A stretch of 64,000 bases of DNA, taken from Pseudochrobactrum asaccharolyticum (GTDB taxonomy: Bacteria > Pseudomonadota > Alphaproteobacteria > Rhizobiales > Rhizobiaceae). Both the position numbers and the translations under genes were made by a program. This document shows positions 46,542 through 53,718 of the stretch, in pieces. Location: assembly GCF_003314995.1 (NCBI RefSeq), contig NZ_QNRH01000003.1:320553-384552 (forward strand), written 5' to 3'. Under the pieces are notes generated by a model. That model made no database searches and had not been told where the DNA came from. It was given only the letters and a program-made list of their open reading frames with translations. Within the stretch, counting starts at the first letter, position 1. Every line of letters begins with the position of its first letter.

Positions 46542-47579
46542 ATGGCTCAGGTCAAAAAAGCTCAGACGGAAGACGGAGTGAAGGGCGAATTACGCAATCT
46601 GCCTTTTGCTTTCCGTGAATATTCACCGGAAAAGCTCAAAGAAGCCCTGCATAAAATGTATCTCATCCGCCGTTTTGAAGAGGGCGCAGAAGAAAGTTAT
46701 ATGCGCGGGCTGATCCACGGCACGATGCATTTGTCGATCGGGCAGGAAGCCAGCGCGATGGGGGTTTGTCTGCCGCTGGAAGACAATGACATGATCGGCT
46801 CGACCCATCGCGGCCATGGCCATTGTATTGCCAAAGGCGCTGATATCGGCCGCATGTTTGCCGAGTTTTTCGGCAAGGAAACCGGCTATTGTAAAGGCCG
46901 TGGCGGCTCCATGCATATTGCTGACGTATCCAAGGGTAATCTCGGTGCCAATGGTATTGTCGGTGGAGGCATTCCGATTGCTGTTGGTGCTGCGCTTTCT
47001 GCCAAGAAGCAGAAAAACGGTAAAGTCGTAATTTCCTTCTTTGGTGACGGTGCAAACAATGAAGGCGCCTTCCACGAAGCACTGAATATGGCCTCTGTCT
47101 GGAAATTGCCGGTGGTGTTTGTTTGTGAAAACAACGGTTATGGCATGTCGACATCGACCAAACGCTCGACGGCAGTTGAAAATATTGCCGACCGCGCTGT
47201 CGCTTATAATATGCCGGGCGTAATCGTTGACGGGAACAATCTTTCCGATGTTGCCGAAGCCACCCATGAGGCGGTTGAACGTGCCCGTCGCGGTGAGGGG
47301 CCGACGCTGATTGAGAATAAGACATATCGTCTGCGCGGTCATTCCAAGAGTGATCGCAATCGTTACCGCACCAAGGAAGAGATCGAGGACTGGGCGACCA
47401 ATCGTGATCCGATCGCCCGTTTCGAGGCCGATCTGAAGGAATACGGCTTCATCAATGATGCCGAGATTGAAACAATCCGCACCACTGTCGAAAAAGAGAT
47501 CGCAGACGCAATCGAGTTCGCCAAGAACAGCCCAGCGCCTGACCTTCATAATCTGACACGCGACGTATACACGGACTGA
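46542..47579 (+). CDS. acoA: TPP-dependent dehydrogenase E1 alpha subunit (acetoin dehydrogenase type)
   Basis: A 345-residue E1 alpha subunit. The ThDP motif is [19 protein letters not shown]...[34 protein letters not shown] and the phosphorylation-loop region [14 protein letters not shown] are as in AcoA and PdhA proteins. The ATG at 46542 has TGAGGAG upstream. With the beta subunit it decarboxylates a 2-oxo acid or cleaves a 2-hydroxy-ketone such as acetoin. It lies 84 bp after drl and 5 bp before the beta gene. The E2 partner points to the acetoin class. Confidence 0.88.
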   Translation: MAQVKKAQTEDGVKGELRNLPFAFREYSPEKLKEALHKMYLIRRFEEGAEESYMRGLIHGTMHLSIGQEASAMGVCLPLEDNDMIGSTHRGHGHCIAKGADIGRMFAEFFGKETGYCKGRGGSMHIADVSKGNLGANGIVGGGIPIAVGAALSAKKQKNGKVVISFFGDGANNEGAFHEALNMASVWKLPVVFVCENNGYGMSTSTKRSTAVENIADRAVAYNMPGVIVDGNNLSDVAEATHEAVERARRGEGPTLIENKTYRLRGHSKSDRNRYRTKEEIEDWATNRDPIARFEADLKEYGFINDAEIETIRTTVEKEIADAIEFAKNSPAPDLHNLTRDVYTD

Positions 47580-47584
47580 TAAAT

Positions 47585-48583
47585 ATGAGCACGACAACCC
47601 GTGAGTTGAGCTATTCACAGGCTATTCAGGAAGCCATGGCCATTGCTATGGAACGCGATGACCGCGTGTTTCTGATGGGTGAAGATATCGGTGTGTATGG
47701 CGGTGCCTTTCAGGTTACCGGTGATCTGGTACACCGTTTCGGTGAAGATCGCGTTATGGATACGCCGATCTCCGAACTTGGCGGAGCCGGTGTGGCCGTC
47801 GGTGCGGCGCTGACCGGTATGCGCCCGATTTTTGAGTTTCAGTTCTCCGATTTTGCCGCGCTGGCGCTGGAGCAGATCGTCAATCAGGCCGCAAAAATCC
47901 GCTACATGCTGGGCGGTGCGGTTTCTGTACCTCTGGTGATGCGTTTTCCTGCGGGTTCGGGCACTGGTGCCGCAGCGCAGCACAGCCAGAGTATTGAGGC
48001 ATGGCTTGGCCATGTGCCGGGTTTGAAAGTCGTTCAGCCTGCAACGCCTTATGACATGAAAGGCATGTTGCTGGCCGCCGTTGAAGACCCTGATCCGGTG
48101 ATGATTTTCGAGCACAAGCTGCTTTACAAGATGAAGGGCGAAGTGCCAGAAGGTTATTACACGGTTCCGCTCAACAAGGCGAAAGTGGTGCGTGAAGGCA
48201 CAGACCTTACTATCGTCGCCTCGGCGATCATGGTGCATAAGGCACTGGATGCAGCGACAGAACTTGCCAAAGAAGGCATCAATGTTGAAGTGATTGATCT
48301 GCGCTCGGTGCGCCCGATTGACCGTGAAACCATCATTGCAAGTGTCAAAAAAACATCAAAGCTGATGTGCGTTTACGAAGCGGTGAAAACGCTGGGTATT
48401 GGTGCGGAAATCAGTGCTCTTGTCGCTGAAAGCGATGCATTCGATTATCTGGATGCGCCGATTGTGCGTCTGGGCGGGGCGGAAACGCCGATCCCGTATA
48501 ATCCGGATCTGGAACGTGCAACGGTGCCACAGGTACCAGATATCCTGAAAAGTGCGCGTGAACTTGTGAAGGGAGCTCGCTAG
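47585..48583 (+). CDS. acoB: TPP-dependent dehydrogenase E1 beta subunit (acetoin dehydrogenase type)
   Basis: A 332-residue transketolase-like protein with [58 protein letters not shown] and the C-terminal [16 protein letters not shown] region. It forms the heterotetramer with the alpha subunit encoded 5 bp upstream. The next gene starts 2 bp after its stop. The beta family does not by itself separate pyruvate, branched-chain and acetoin substrates. Confidence 0.9.
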   Translation: MSTTTRELSYSQAIQEAMAIAMERDDRVFLMGEDIGVYGGAFQVTGDLVHRFGEDRVMDTPISELGGAGVAVGAALTGMRPIFEFQFSDFAALALEQIVNQAAKIRYMLGGAVSVPLVMRFPAGSGTGAAAQHSQSIEAWLGHVPGLKVVQPATPYDMKGMLLAAVEDPDPVMIFEHKLLYKMKGEVPEGYYTVPLNKAKVVREGTDLTIVASAIMVHKALDAATELAKEGINVEVIDLRSVRPIDRETIIASVKKTSKLMCVYEAVKTLGIGAEISALVAESDAFDYLDAPIVRLGGAETPIPYNPDLERATVPQVPDILKSARELVKGAR

Positions 48584-48585
48584 TC

Positions 48586-49926
48586 ATGGCTGTCGAAGTC
48601 ATCCTGCCTAAAGTTGATATGGATATGGAGACCGGCCAGATTTCGCGTTGGTACGCCAAGGATGGCGATACGGTCACCAAAGGACAATTGCTGTTTGAGA
48701 TTGAGACCGATAAAGCGGCCATGGAAGTGGACGCTCCAGCTTCCGGTATTCTCGGTGATGTTTCTGCCGCAGAAGGCGCTGTGGTTCCTGTTGGTCAGGC
48801 AGTTGCGTGGATTTATGCGGAAGGTGAAGAGCGCAAGGGCGGAAATGCCACTGCCGCTGAGACTGCAATTGTCGCGGAAGCAGCTGTCTCAGCACCAATA
48901 ACCTCTGTTGCACTGCCGGAAGTTACCCTCGCTCCGGTTGTGCTGGCAGAAGATTCCGGTGTGCGGGCAACGCCTTTGGCGCGCCGTCTGGCACGTGAGG
49001 CCGGTCTTGATCTGAATACGGTTGCGGGCTCAGGTCCTAAAGGCCGTATCCAGAAAAAAGACGTCGAAGCATGTCTGGCCACAGTTGCGCCTGCCGCAGG
49101 TGTAACGCAACCTGTTGCCATACCTGCGCCACGCCCGGTTGCAGTGTCTCAGACTGAGGGTATATTGAATGCCACATGGTTGCGGCAGGGTGAAGCCGGA
49201 TATTTGCCAATCGTGCTGATCCACGGTTTTGCCTCCGATCTCAACAGCTGGCGTATGCTGTTGGCCGGTAGCAACCTTCGCAATCCGGTGCTGGCACTTG
49301 ATCTGCCTGCGCATGGTCAGTCGCCGCGTTATGTGCCGGATAGTATCGACATGATTGCTGCGGCGGTTGAGACGACTCTAACTGCGCATAATGTGGGATC
49401 ATGCATTCTCGTTGGTCATTCGATGGGCGGTGCGGTGGCGACTGTTACCGCTGCGCGTGGCTTTACGGATGTGCGCTCACTGGTACTGATCTCCTCAGCC
49501 GGTCTGGGGCCACAGATCAACGGGGCTTTCCTTGAAGGGCTGGTGCGGGCGAAATCTGAGGCCAGTGTAACGCCTTGGCTCAAAGAGCTGTTTGCCGATG
49601 AAGCACTGCTGTCAAAAGCCTTCATCAATGCAACTGTTGCACAGGCGAATGATGCTGAACTACGTAATGCGCAGGCAGGCATGGCGGCACAGCTTTGCAC
49701 TGACGGTACACAAACCTTTGAAATCCGCTCAAGCCTTGCGCAATTGAATATTCCGGTGCGTCTGATCTTCGGTGCACAGGATCGTATTATTCCGGTTGCT
49801 CATGCGTCCGGTTTGCCGGGTGAAATCGGTGTGCATGTATTCCAAAAATGCGGACATATGCCTCAGATTGAACAGCGCGATGCCGTACTGCGTATCATCA
49901 GCGAGTGCAGCAAAGCCGCACATTAG
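48586..49926 (+). CDS. acoC: Lipoyl-domain alpha/beta-hydrolase E2 component (AcoC type)
   Basis: A 446-residue fusion. Residues 1-80 form a lipoyl domain with [17 protein letters not shown] (Lys carries lipoate). Residues about 125-160 form a subunit-binding domain ([15 protein letters not shown], then [15 protein letters not shown]). Residues about 200-445 form an alpha/beta hydrolase with [12 protein letters not shown], nucleophile Ser in [10 protein letters not shown] and a C-terminal GHMPQ His. This replaces the usual CAT-type acyltransferase domain and is the hallmark of AcoC in acetoin dehydrogenase complexes. It transfers the acyl group to CoA. No E3 gene is nearby. Confidence 0.9.
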   Translation: MAVEVILPKVDMDMETGQISRWYAKDGDTVTKGQLLFEIETDKAAMEVDAPASGILGDVSAAEGAVVPVGQAVAWIYAEGEERKGGNATAAETAIVAEAAVSAPITSVALPEVTLAPVVLAEDSGVRATPLARRLAREAGLDLNTVAGSGPKGRIQKKDVEACLATVAPAAGVTQPVAIPAPRPVAVSQTEGILNATWLRQGEAGYLPIVLIHGFASDLNSWRMLLAGSNLRNPVLALDLPAHGQSPRYVPDSIDMIAAAVETTLTAHNVGSCILVGHSMGGAVATVTAARGFTDVRSLVLISSAGLGPQINGAFLEGLVRAKSEASVTPWLKELFADEALLSKAFINATVAQANDAELRNAQAGMAAQLCTDGTQTFEIRSSLAQLNIPVRLIFGAQDRIIPVAHASGLPGEIGVHVFQKCGHMPQIEQRDAVLRIISECSKAAH

Positions 49927-49930
49927 AACG

Positions 49931-49960
49931 CGCTTCGATCTGATTGGATCAGATCGGCGC
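49931..49960. repeat. Small palindromic intergenic element
   Basis: CGATCTGA and TCAGATCG form an 8-bp stem around TTGGA, flanked by GCGC on both sides. It resembles the small REP-like palindromes scattered between genes in Brucellaceae. It lies just after the acoC stop. Confidence 0.4.
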
Positions 49961-50020
49961 TCTAAACCTGCAGATAACAGACCGCACACCGTTCCCTCTG
50001 TCCGGTCTGTATTCTGATCA

Positions 50021-50060
50021 CACTCCGGATAATTGTCATGATTATCCGGAGTGCTTTTTA
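50021..50060 (+). terminator. Rho-independent terminator of the drl-aco operon
   Basis: CACTCCGGATAAT and ATTATCCGGAGTG form a perfect 13-bp stem with a 7-nt loop, followed by CTTTTTATT. It ends the operon before the convergent hypothetical gene. Confidence 0.88.
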
Positions 50061-50065
50061 TTAGC

Positions 50066-50716
50066 TTAATTATGTGAAGGTTCTGTGAGCGCAGATGCGG
50101 GATGATCTGCTCCGAGTGCGCGTTGTACGGCTGCGCGGGCGGAAGCAAAATCAGGCATCACCCAATTAGGCTCTTGACCCAGAAACTTATCGAGAAAAGC
50201 AATGGCAAAGCCCGGCATCTCCGATGCATTTTCACGATAAGTCCACCATGTGCGCAGATCACTGGCACTTTGGTCGATATCAGGGCTGGTGCCGAACTCC
50301 TGTTCCTGCACGGCAGCAATCGCGCAGATGCAGTAGTTGGTATAAAGGAAACCCTCCGGCCAAAAACGGATGATTTCAGTTAAATTTTCAAGCTCACCGC
50401 TCAGTTCGTTGTCGGATGGATTTACGGCTTTTGCGGGTGCGAGACGGATCAATTCTTTCAGAACCAGACCGGCTGCAAAAATAATGAAATCTTTCCGGTC
50501 AACAGCCGCGTAATGCTTGTTCTGATTGACCAGCTCAATCCAGTTCAGAAAGGCTTCAGTCAGACGTTTTTCATCAATATCATAACGCACACCGGTCATT
50601 TCGGAGATCAGATTGGCATGTTTGCGCAAAGTCGCCCGAAACCAGCGTAACTGACGCAGCCTGTGGCGTAGATCAGGTACATTTGCCATCTGGTTTTTGA
50701 ACAGCAGATCCATCAT
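50066..50716 (-). CDS. Conserved-looking hypothetical protein
   Basis: A 216-residue soluble protein that I do not recognise. It is mostly helical in appearance, rich in Trp and charged residues (HRLRQLRWFRATLRK, LNWIELVNQNKHYAAVDRKDF, DLRTWWTYRENA). No signal peptide or membrane segment is seen. It sits on the opposite strand between the drl-aco operon and the gutM operon, so it interrupts the cluster and may be a modulator or an unrelated insertion. Codon use looks like its neighbours. The start at 50716 (MMDLL) is preceded by AAGAAAGAGCTC. Confidence 0.7.
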   Translation of the reverse strand: MMDLLFKNQMANVPDLRHRLRQLRWFRATLRKHANLISEMTGVRYDIDEKRLTEAFLNWIELVNQNKHYAAVDRKDFIIFAAGLVLKELIRLAPAKAVNPSDNELSGELENLTEIIRFWPEGFLYTNYCICAIAAVQEQEFGTSPDIDQSASDLRTWWTYRENASEMPGFAIAFLDKFLGQEPNWVMPDFASARAAVQRALGADHPASALTEPSHN

Positions 50717-50845
50717 GAGCTCTTTCTTGTATGCTGACTTTTATGCGGGCACTTCATTGACAGCAATCATAAGCGATGACAGGAGAAATGTCATTGCTAT
50801 TCGCTGGAACAATCGCTGTGTTCTGCTGGCTTTAAATTATACATA

Positions 50846-50881
50846 TTGACATTTAAAAAAACAAATGTTCTTTAATTCGAT
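50846..50881 (+). promoter_or_regulatory. Promoter/operator of the gutM PTS operon
   Basis: A -35 box TTGACA (50846-50851) is followed by ACAAATGTT (50861-50869) and CTTTAATTCGAT. It matches the DRL promoter at most positions, indicating control by the same regulator. Confidence 0.6.
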
Positions 50882-50929
50882 CAGGAGAATACTCCGGAAA
50901 GATAGAGGAGCAACCGGAGGAGATATCAT

Positions 50930-51364
50930 ATGGCGATATGGCAATGGGCATTATTGGCATTGGCATTGCTGTGGGGATTCCAGTCGCTCGGTGTCTGGTT
51001 TCAGATGCGCCACTATACGGATGTCATGAAAGGCATCAGTAACAAATACAAGGACGGATATGTTGGTGCAGGCCATGTGCGCGGGCGTTTCGGCAAAGGC
51101 GTTATTGTATTAATTGTGGTGGATGAGGATCGGGTCGTACGCAGGTTTTTGGAGATGAGCGGGCGTACGGTCTTCGTTAAATTTATTCGTCAGGAAGCCT
51201 TTGAAGGTCTGACATTGGCGCAGCTTCGCGAGCAGCTTGAACAGGATAAATTTCAGCCTGCTGTAGCACATGCGGTGCGTTCTGCCATTGAACAGGCGGA
51301 GAGACTGGCGGAGCAGTCAGATGGCGGGGAGGGGCTGACCGGTCTGAAACCGGTGAAAGCCTAG
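50930..51364 (+). CDS. gutM: Glucitol operon activator GutM family
   Basis: A 144-residue protein with one N-terminal membrane segment (WALLALALLWGFQSLGVWFQM) and a cytoplasmic part with DGYVGAGHVRGRFGKGVIVLIVVDEDRVV. GutM proteins accompany glucitol-type PTS genes and act as an activator or accessory factor. GGAGGAGATATC precedes the ATG. It is the first gene of the glucitol-type PTS operon. Confidence 0.88.
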   Translation: MAIWQWALLALALLWGFQSLGVWFQMRHYTDVMKGISNKYKDGYVGAGHVRGRFGKGVIVLIVVDEDRVVRRFLEMSGRTVFVKFIRQEAFEGLTLAQLREQLEQDKFQPAVAHAVRSAIEQAERLAEQSDGGEGLTGLKPVKA

Positions 51365-51419
51365 CTTATAGAATTTATAGGGGAGGCCGCATCAAAAATG
51401 CGGTAATCAGGGAGGTAAT

Positions 51420-52217
51420 ATGTCTATTACAGCAATGTTGGCGCAACATGCCGACGTCACTATGCAATCCCTGCATCATGCGGGCGGGCTGGTGTCCGAT
51501 GCAGTCCTGAACAGCGGATTGCATGGAAAAATGACGGCGCAAAACAGCATCAATGACTTTGTGGTGCTGGCGCAGGCAACCACAGACACGGGCGCAGCGG
51601 CAGCGAGTGATAATATCACCGTTGATCAGTTTCGCGAACGTCTGCAAAATGTGCAGCAGGAAGAACAACTGGGTTGGCTGACGGCGCTCGGCAAACACTT
51701 TATCGGTGTTTTCCAGAAGGGCGGCGAAGTACTGACCGGTTTTGTTACCGGCATTATTCCGACTCTTATCGTGCTGATGACGGCTTTTTACGCGATCACT
51801 GAACTGGTGGGCGAAAAGCGCGTGCATGGTCTGGCGCGCGGTGCCGGTCGTATTGCGCTGACACGTTATACCGTGTTGCCGCTGCTGTCGGTGTTCTTTC
51901 TCACGAATCCGATGGCCTATACATTCGGCTCGTTTCTGGAAGAAAAGCACAAGCCTGCCTTCTATGATGCTGCTGTTTCCTATGTACATCCGCCGCTTGG
52001 CCTGTTTCCGCATATCAATCCGGGCGAATATTTCGTCTGGGGCGGCATTCTGGTCGCACTGATGGAGCTGGAAAAGAAGGGCGCAGTTCCGGGCGGATAT
52101 CACATCACTGTAGCGATCTGGTACGCACTGGTCGGTCTCGTGGTGATCCTGCTTAAAGGCATGCTGACAGAACGCATTACAGCCATTATGGCGCGCCGTC
52201 AGGGCATTGAGCTCTGA
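51420..52217 (+). CDS. srlA: PTS IIC subunit, glucitol/sorbitol type (SrlA), extended N terminus
   Basis: From about residue 85 the protein follows the SrlA family: FIGVFQKGGEVLTGFVTGIIPTLI, FLTNPMAYTFGSFLEEKHKPAFYDA, GLFPHINPGEYFVWGGI. It has about four to five hydrophobic segments. At 265 residues it is some 75-80 longer than E. coli SrlA, the excess being a soluble N-terminal extension rich in His, Gln and Ala. The sequence around the ATG (GGGAGGTAAT before it) supports the long start. It forms the membrane channel with SrlE. Confidence 0.88.
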   Translation: MSITAMLAQHADVTMQSLHHAGGLVSDAVLNSGLHGKMTAQNSINDFVVLAQATTDTGAAAASDNITVDQFRERLQNVQQEEQLGWLTALGKHFIGVFQKGGEVLTGFVTGIIPTLIVLMTAFYAITELVGEKRVHGLARGAGRIALTRYTVLPLLSVFFLTNPMAYTFGSFLEEKHKPAFYDAAVSYVHPPLGLFPHINPGEYFVWGGILVALMELEKKGAVPGGYHITVAIWYALVGLVVILLKGMLTERITAIMARRQGIEL

Positions 52218-52234
52218 GAAGCGGGAGGGGAAAA

Positions 52235-53224
52235 ATGGCGAAATCCTATAAGTCCGTAACAATTCAGGCTGGTTCCGGCGGCTGGGGCGGCCCGCTGACT
52301 ATTCAGCCAACTGAACAGCGTAATAAAGTCGTTTCGGTTACAGGTGGCGGTATTCATCCGATTGCCCGTCAGATCGCTGATATAACCGGCGCAGAAGCGG
52401 TAGACGGCTTCAAAGCACCGCCGATTGAAAGCGAAATGGCTGTGGTGGTCGTGGATTGCGGTGGCACCGCGCGTTGTGGTGTCTATCCGCGTAAGCGTAT
52501 ACCTACCATCAATGTCATGCCTGTCGGCCAGTCCGGCCCGCTCGCGCAATATATTACCGAGGATATTTATGTATCGGGTGTAAAACCTGAAAATATTACA
52601 ATCTCCGATGGTTCTGCTCCCGCAGCATCTGCTACGCAGACAATGCATGAAACACCGGTTACAGCTCCTGTTGAGCAGCCGTCGGAAGGCGGTATTATCG
52701 GACTGATCAGCAGTGTTGGTCGCGTGATGGGTGGTATTGTCGGTGTGTTCTTCAATGCCGGTCGCCGCACTATTGATCAGGTTATCCGTAACGTGCTGCC
52801 ATTTATGGCCTTTGTTACCATGCTGATCGGTTTCATCCTCTATACCGGCATTGGTGATATTCTTGCTCAGCCTCTGGGGCCTCTCGCCAATAATATTATC
52901 GGTCTTCTGATCCTGTCTGCGATTTGCGGATTACCGTTCTTGTCTCCGGTGCTCGGACCCGGTGCGGTCATCGCGCAGGTGGTTGGTGTGGCGATCATCG
53001 GCCCGCAGATTGCCAATGGTACAATTGCACCGGCAATGGCTCTGCCAGCCTTGTTTGCCTATAACACGCAAGTCGGTTGTGACTTCGTGCCGGTTGGTCT
53101 GGCACTGGGAGAAGCCAAGCCTAAAACTATTGAGATCGGTGTTCCGGCGGTTCTGATCAGCCGCCAGATCATGGGGCCGGTTTCTGTGCTGATTGCATGG
53201 GCTGTCAGCCTGTTGGTTCTTTAA
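52235..53224 (+). CDS. srlE: PTS IIBC subunit, glucitol/sorbitol type (SrlE)
   Basis: A 329-residue protein. An N-terminal IIB domain begins YKSVTIQAGSGGWGGPLTI and includes VVVDCGGTARCGVYPRKRIPTINV with cysteines, one being the likely phosphorylation site. A linker about 150-170 rich in Ala, Pro and Glu is followed by a C-terminal membrane part (about five segments) with ILSAICGLPFLSPVLGPGAVIAQVVG and NTQVGCDFVPVGLALGEAKPKT. Length is as in E. coli SrlE. It takes phosphate from SrlB and phosphorylates the entering polyol. Confidence 0.92.
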   Translation: MAKSYKSVTIQAGSGGWGGPLTIQPTEQRNKVVSVTGGGIHPIARQIADITGAEAVDGFKAPPIESEMAVVVVDCGGTARCGVYPRKRIPTINVMPVGQSGPLAQYITEDIYVSGVKPENITISDGSAPAASATQTMHETPVTAPVEQPSEGGIIGLISSVGRVMGGIVGVFFNAGRRTIDQVIRNVLPFMAFVTMLIGFILYTGIGDILAQPLGPLANNIIGLLILSAICGLPFLSPVLGPGAVIAQVVGVAIIGPQIANGTIAPAMALPALFAYNTQVGCDFVPVGLALGEAKPKTIEIGVPAVLISRQIMGPVSVLIAWAVSLLVL

Positions 53225-53232
53225 ATATACAG

Positions 53233-53265
53233 AGAGCGGTTTGGTCGCTAATGACCGGCCGCTCT
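53233..53265 (+). other. Intergenic hairpin between srlE and srlB
   Basis: AGAGCGG and CCGCTCT form the outer stem and GGTC/GACC an inner one, in the 82-bp srlE-srlB spacer. No T-run follows, so it may tune srlB and ptsI expression by mRNA processing. Confidence 0.4.
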
Positions 53266-53306
53266 TCAATAAAGATATGAAATATTGACTGAAAGGTACC
53301 GCTATT

Positions 53307-53687
53307 ATGACAATTTCTCTGAATACGCGGGTGACTGCTGTAGGGCCTGAAGTAGCGGATCTGGCTGAAGGCGGCGTTGTTATTCTGTTTGCTGACGGTT
53401 CCCCGTCAGAACTGGCTGAAGTTTCCGTTCTGCATGCGATTACAGCAGAGCCATCGGCTGAAGCACCGGTCACCGGTGCAACGATCAGCATTGGTTCACT
53501 TGAGGCAAAAATCACCTCTGTCGGTGCCAGCGCATGGCAAAAAGTACTTGATATCGGCCATGTGGTGATTTCGTTTAACGGTGCTGATAATGCCGAGCGT
53601 CCGGGTGAAATCTGCGCCTCTGAAGTGGATACAGAAGTGCTGGTTGCGCAGTTGCAGGCCGGTGCCAACATTATCATTCGCGCATAA
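53307..53687 (+). CDS. srlB: PTS IIA subunit, glucitol/sorbitol type (SrlB)
   Basis: A 126-residue cytoplasmic phosphocarrier of the PTSIIA_gutA family, close to the E. coli SrlB length of 123. It has FADGSPSELAEVSVLHAI with the likely active-site His, and the closing KVLDIGHVVISFNGADNAERPGEICA. It accepts phosphate from the HPr domain encoded 31 bp downstream and hands it to SrlE. Confidence 0.9.
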   Translation: MTISLNTRVTAVGPEVADLAEGGVVILFADGSPSELAEVSVLHAITAEPSAEAPVTGATISIGSLEAKITSVGASAWQKVLDIGHVVISFNGADNAERPGEICASEVDTEVLVAQLQAGANIIIRA

Positions 53688-53718
53688 TATTGAAAAGCAT
53701 TGAGACAGGTATAGCATC

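Noticed and set aside
46542-49926. A pyruvate dehydrogenase complex
   Set aside because: The E2 has an alpha/beta hydrolase in place of the CAT-type acyltransferase domain, and no E3 gene follows; this matches the acetoin dehydrogenase class.
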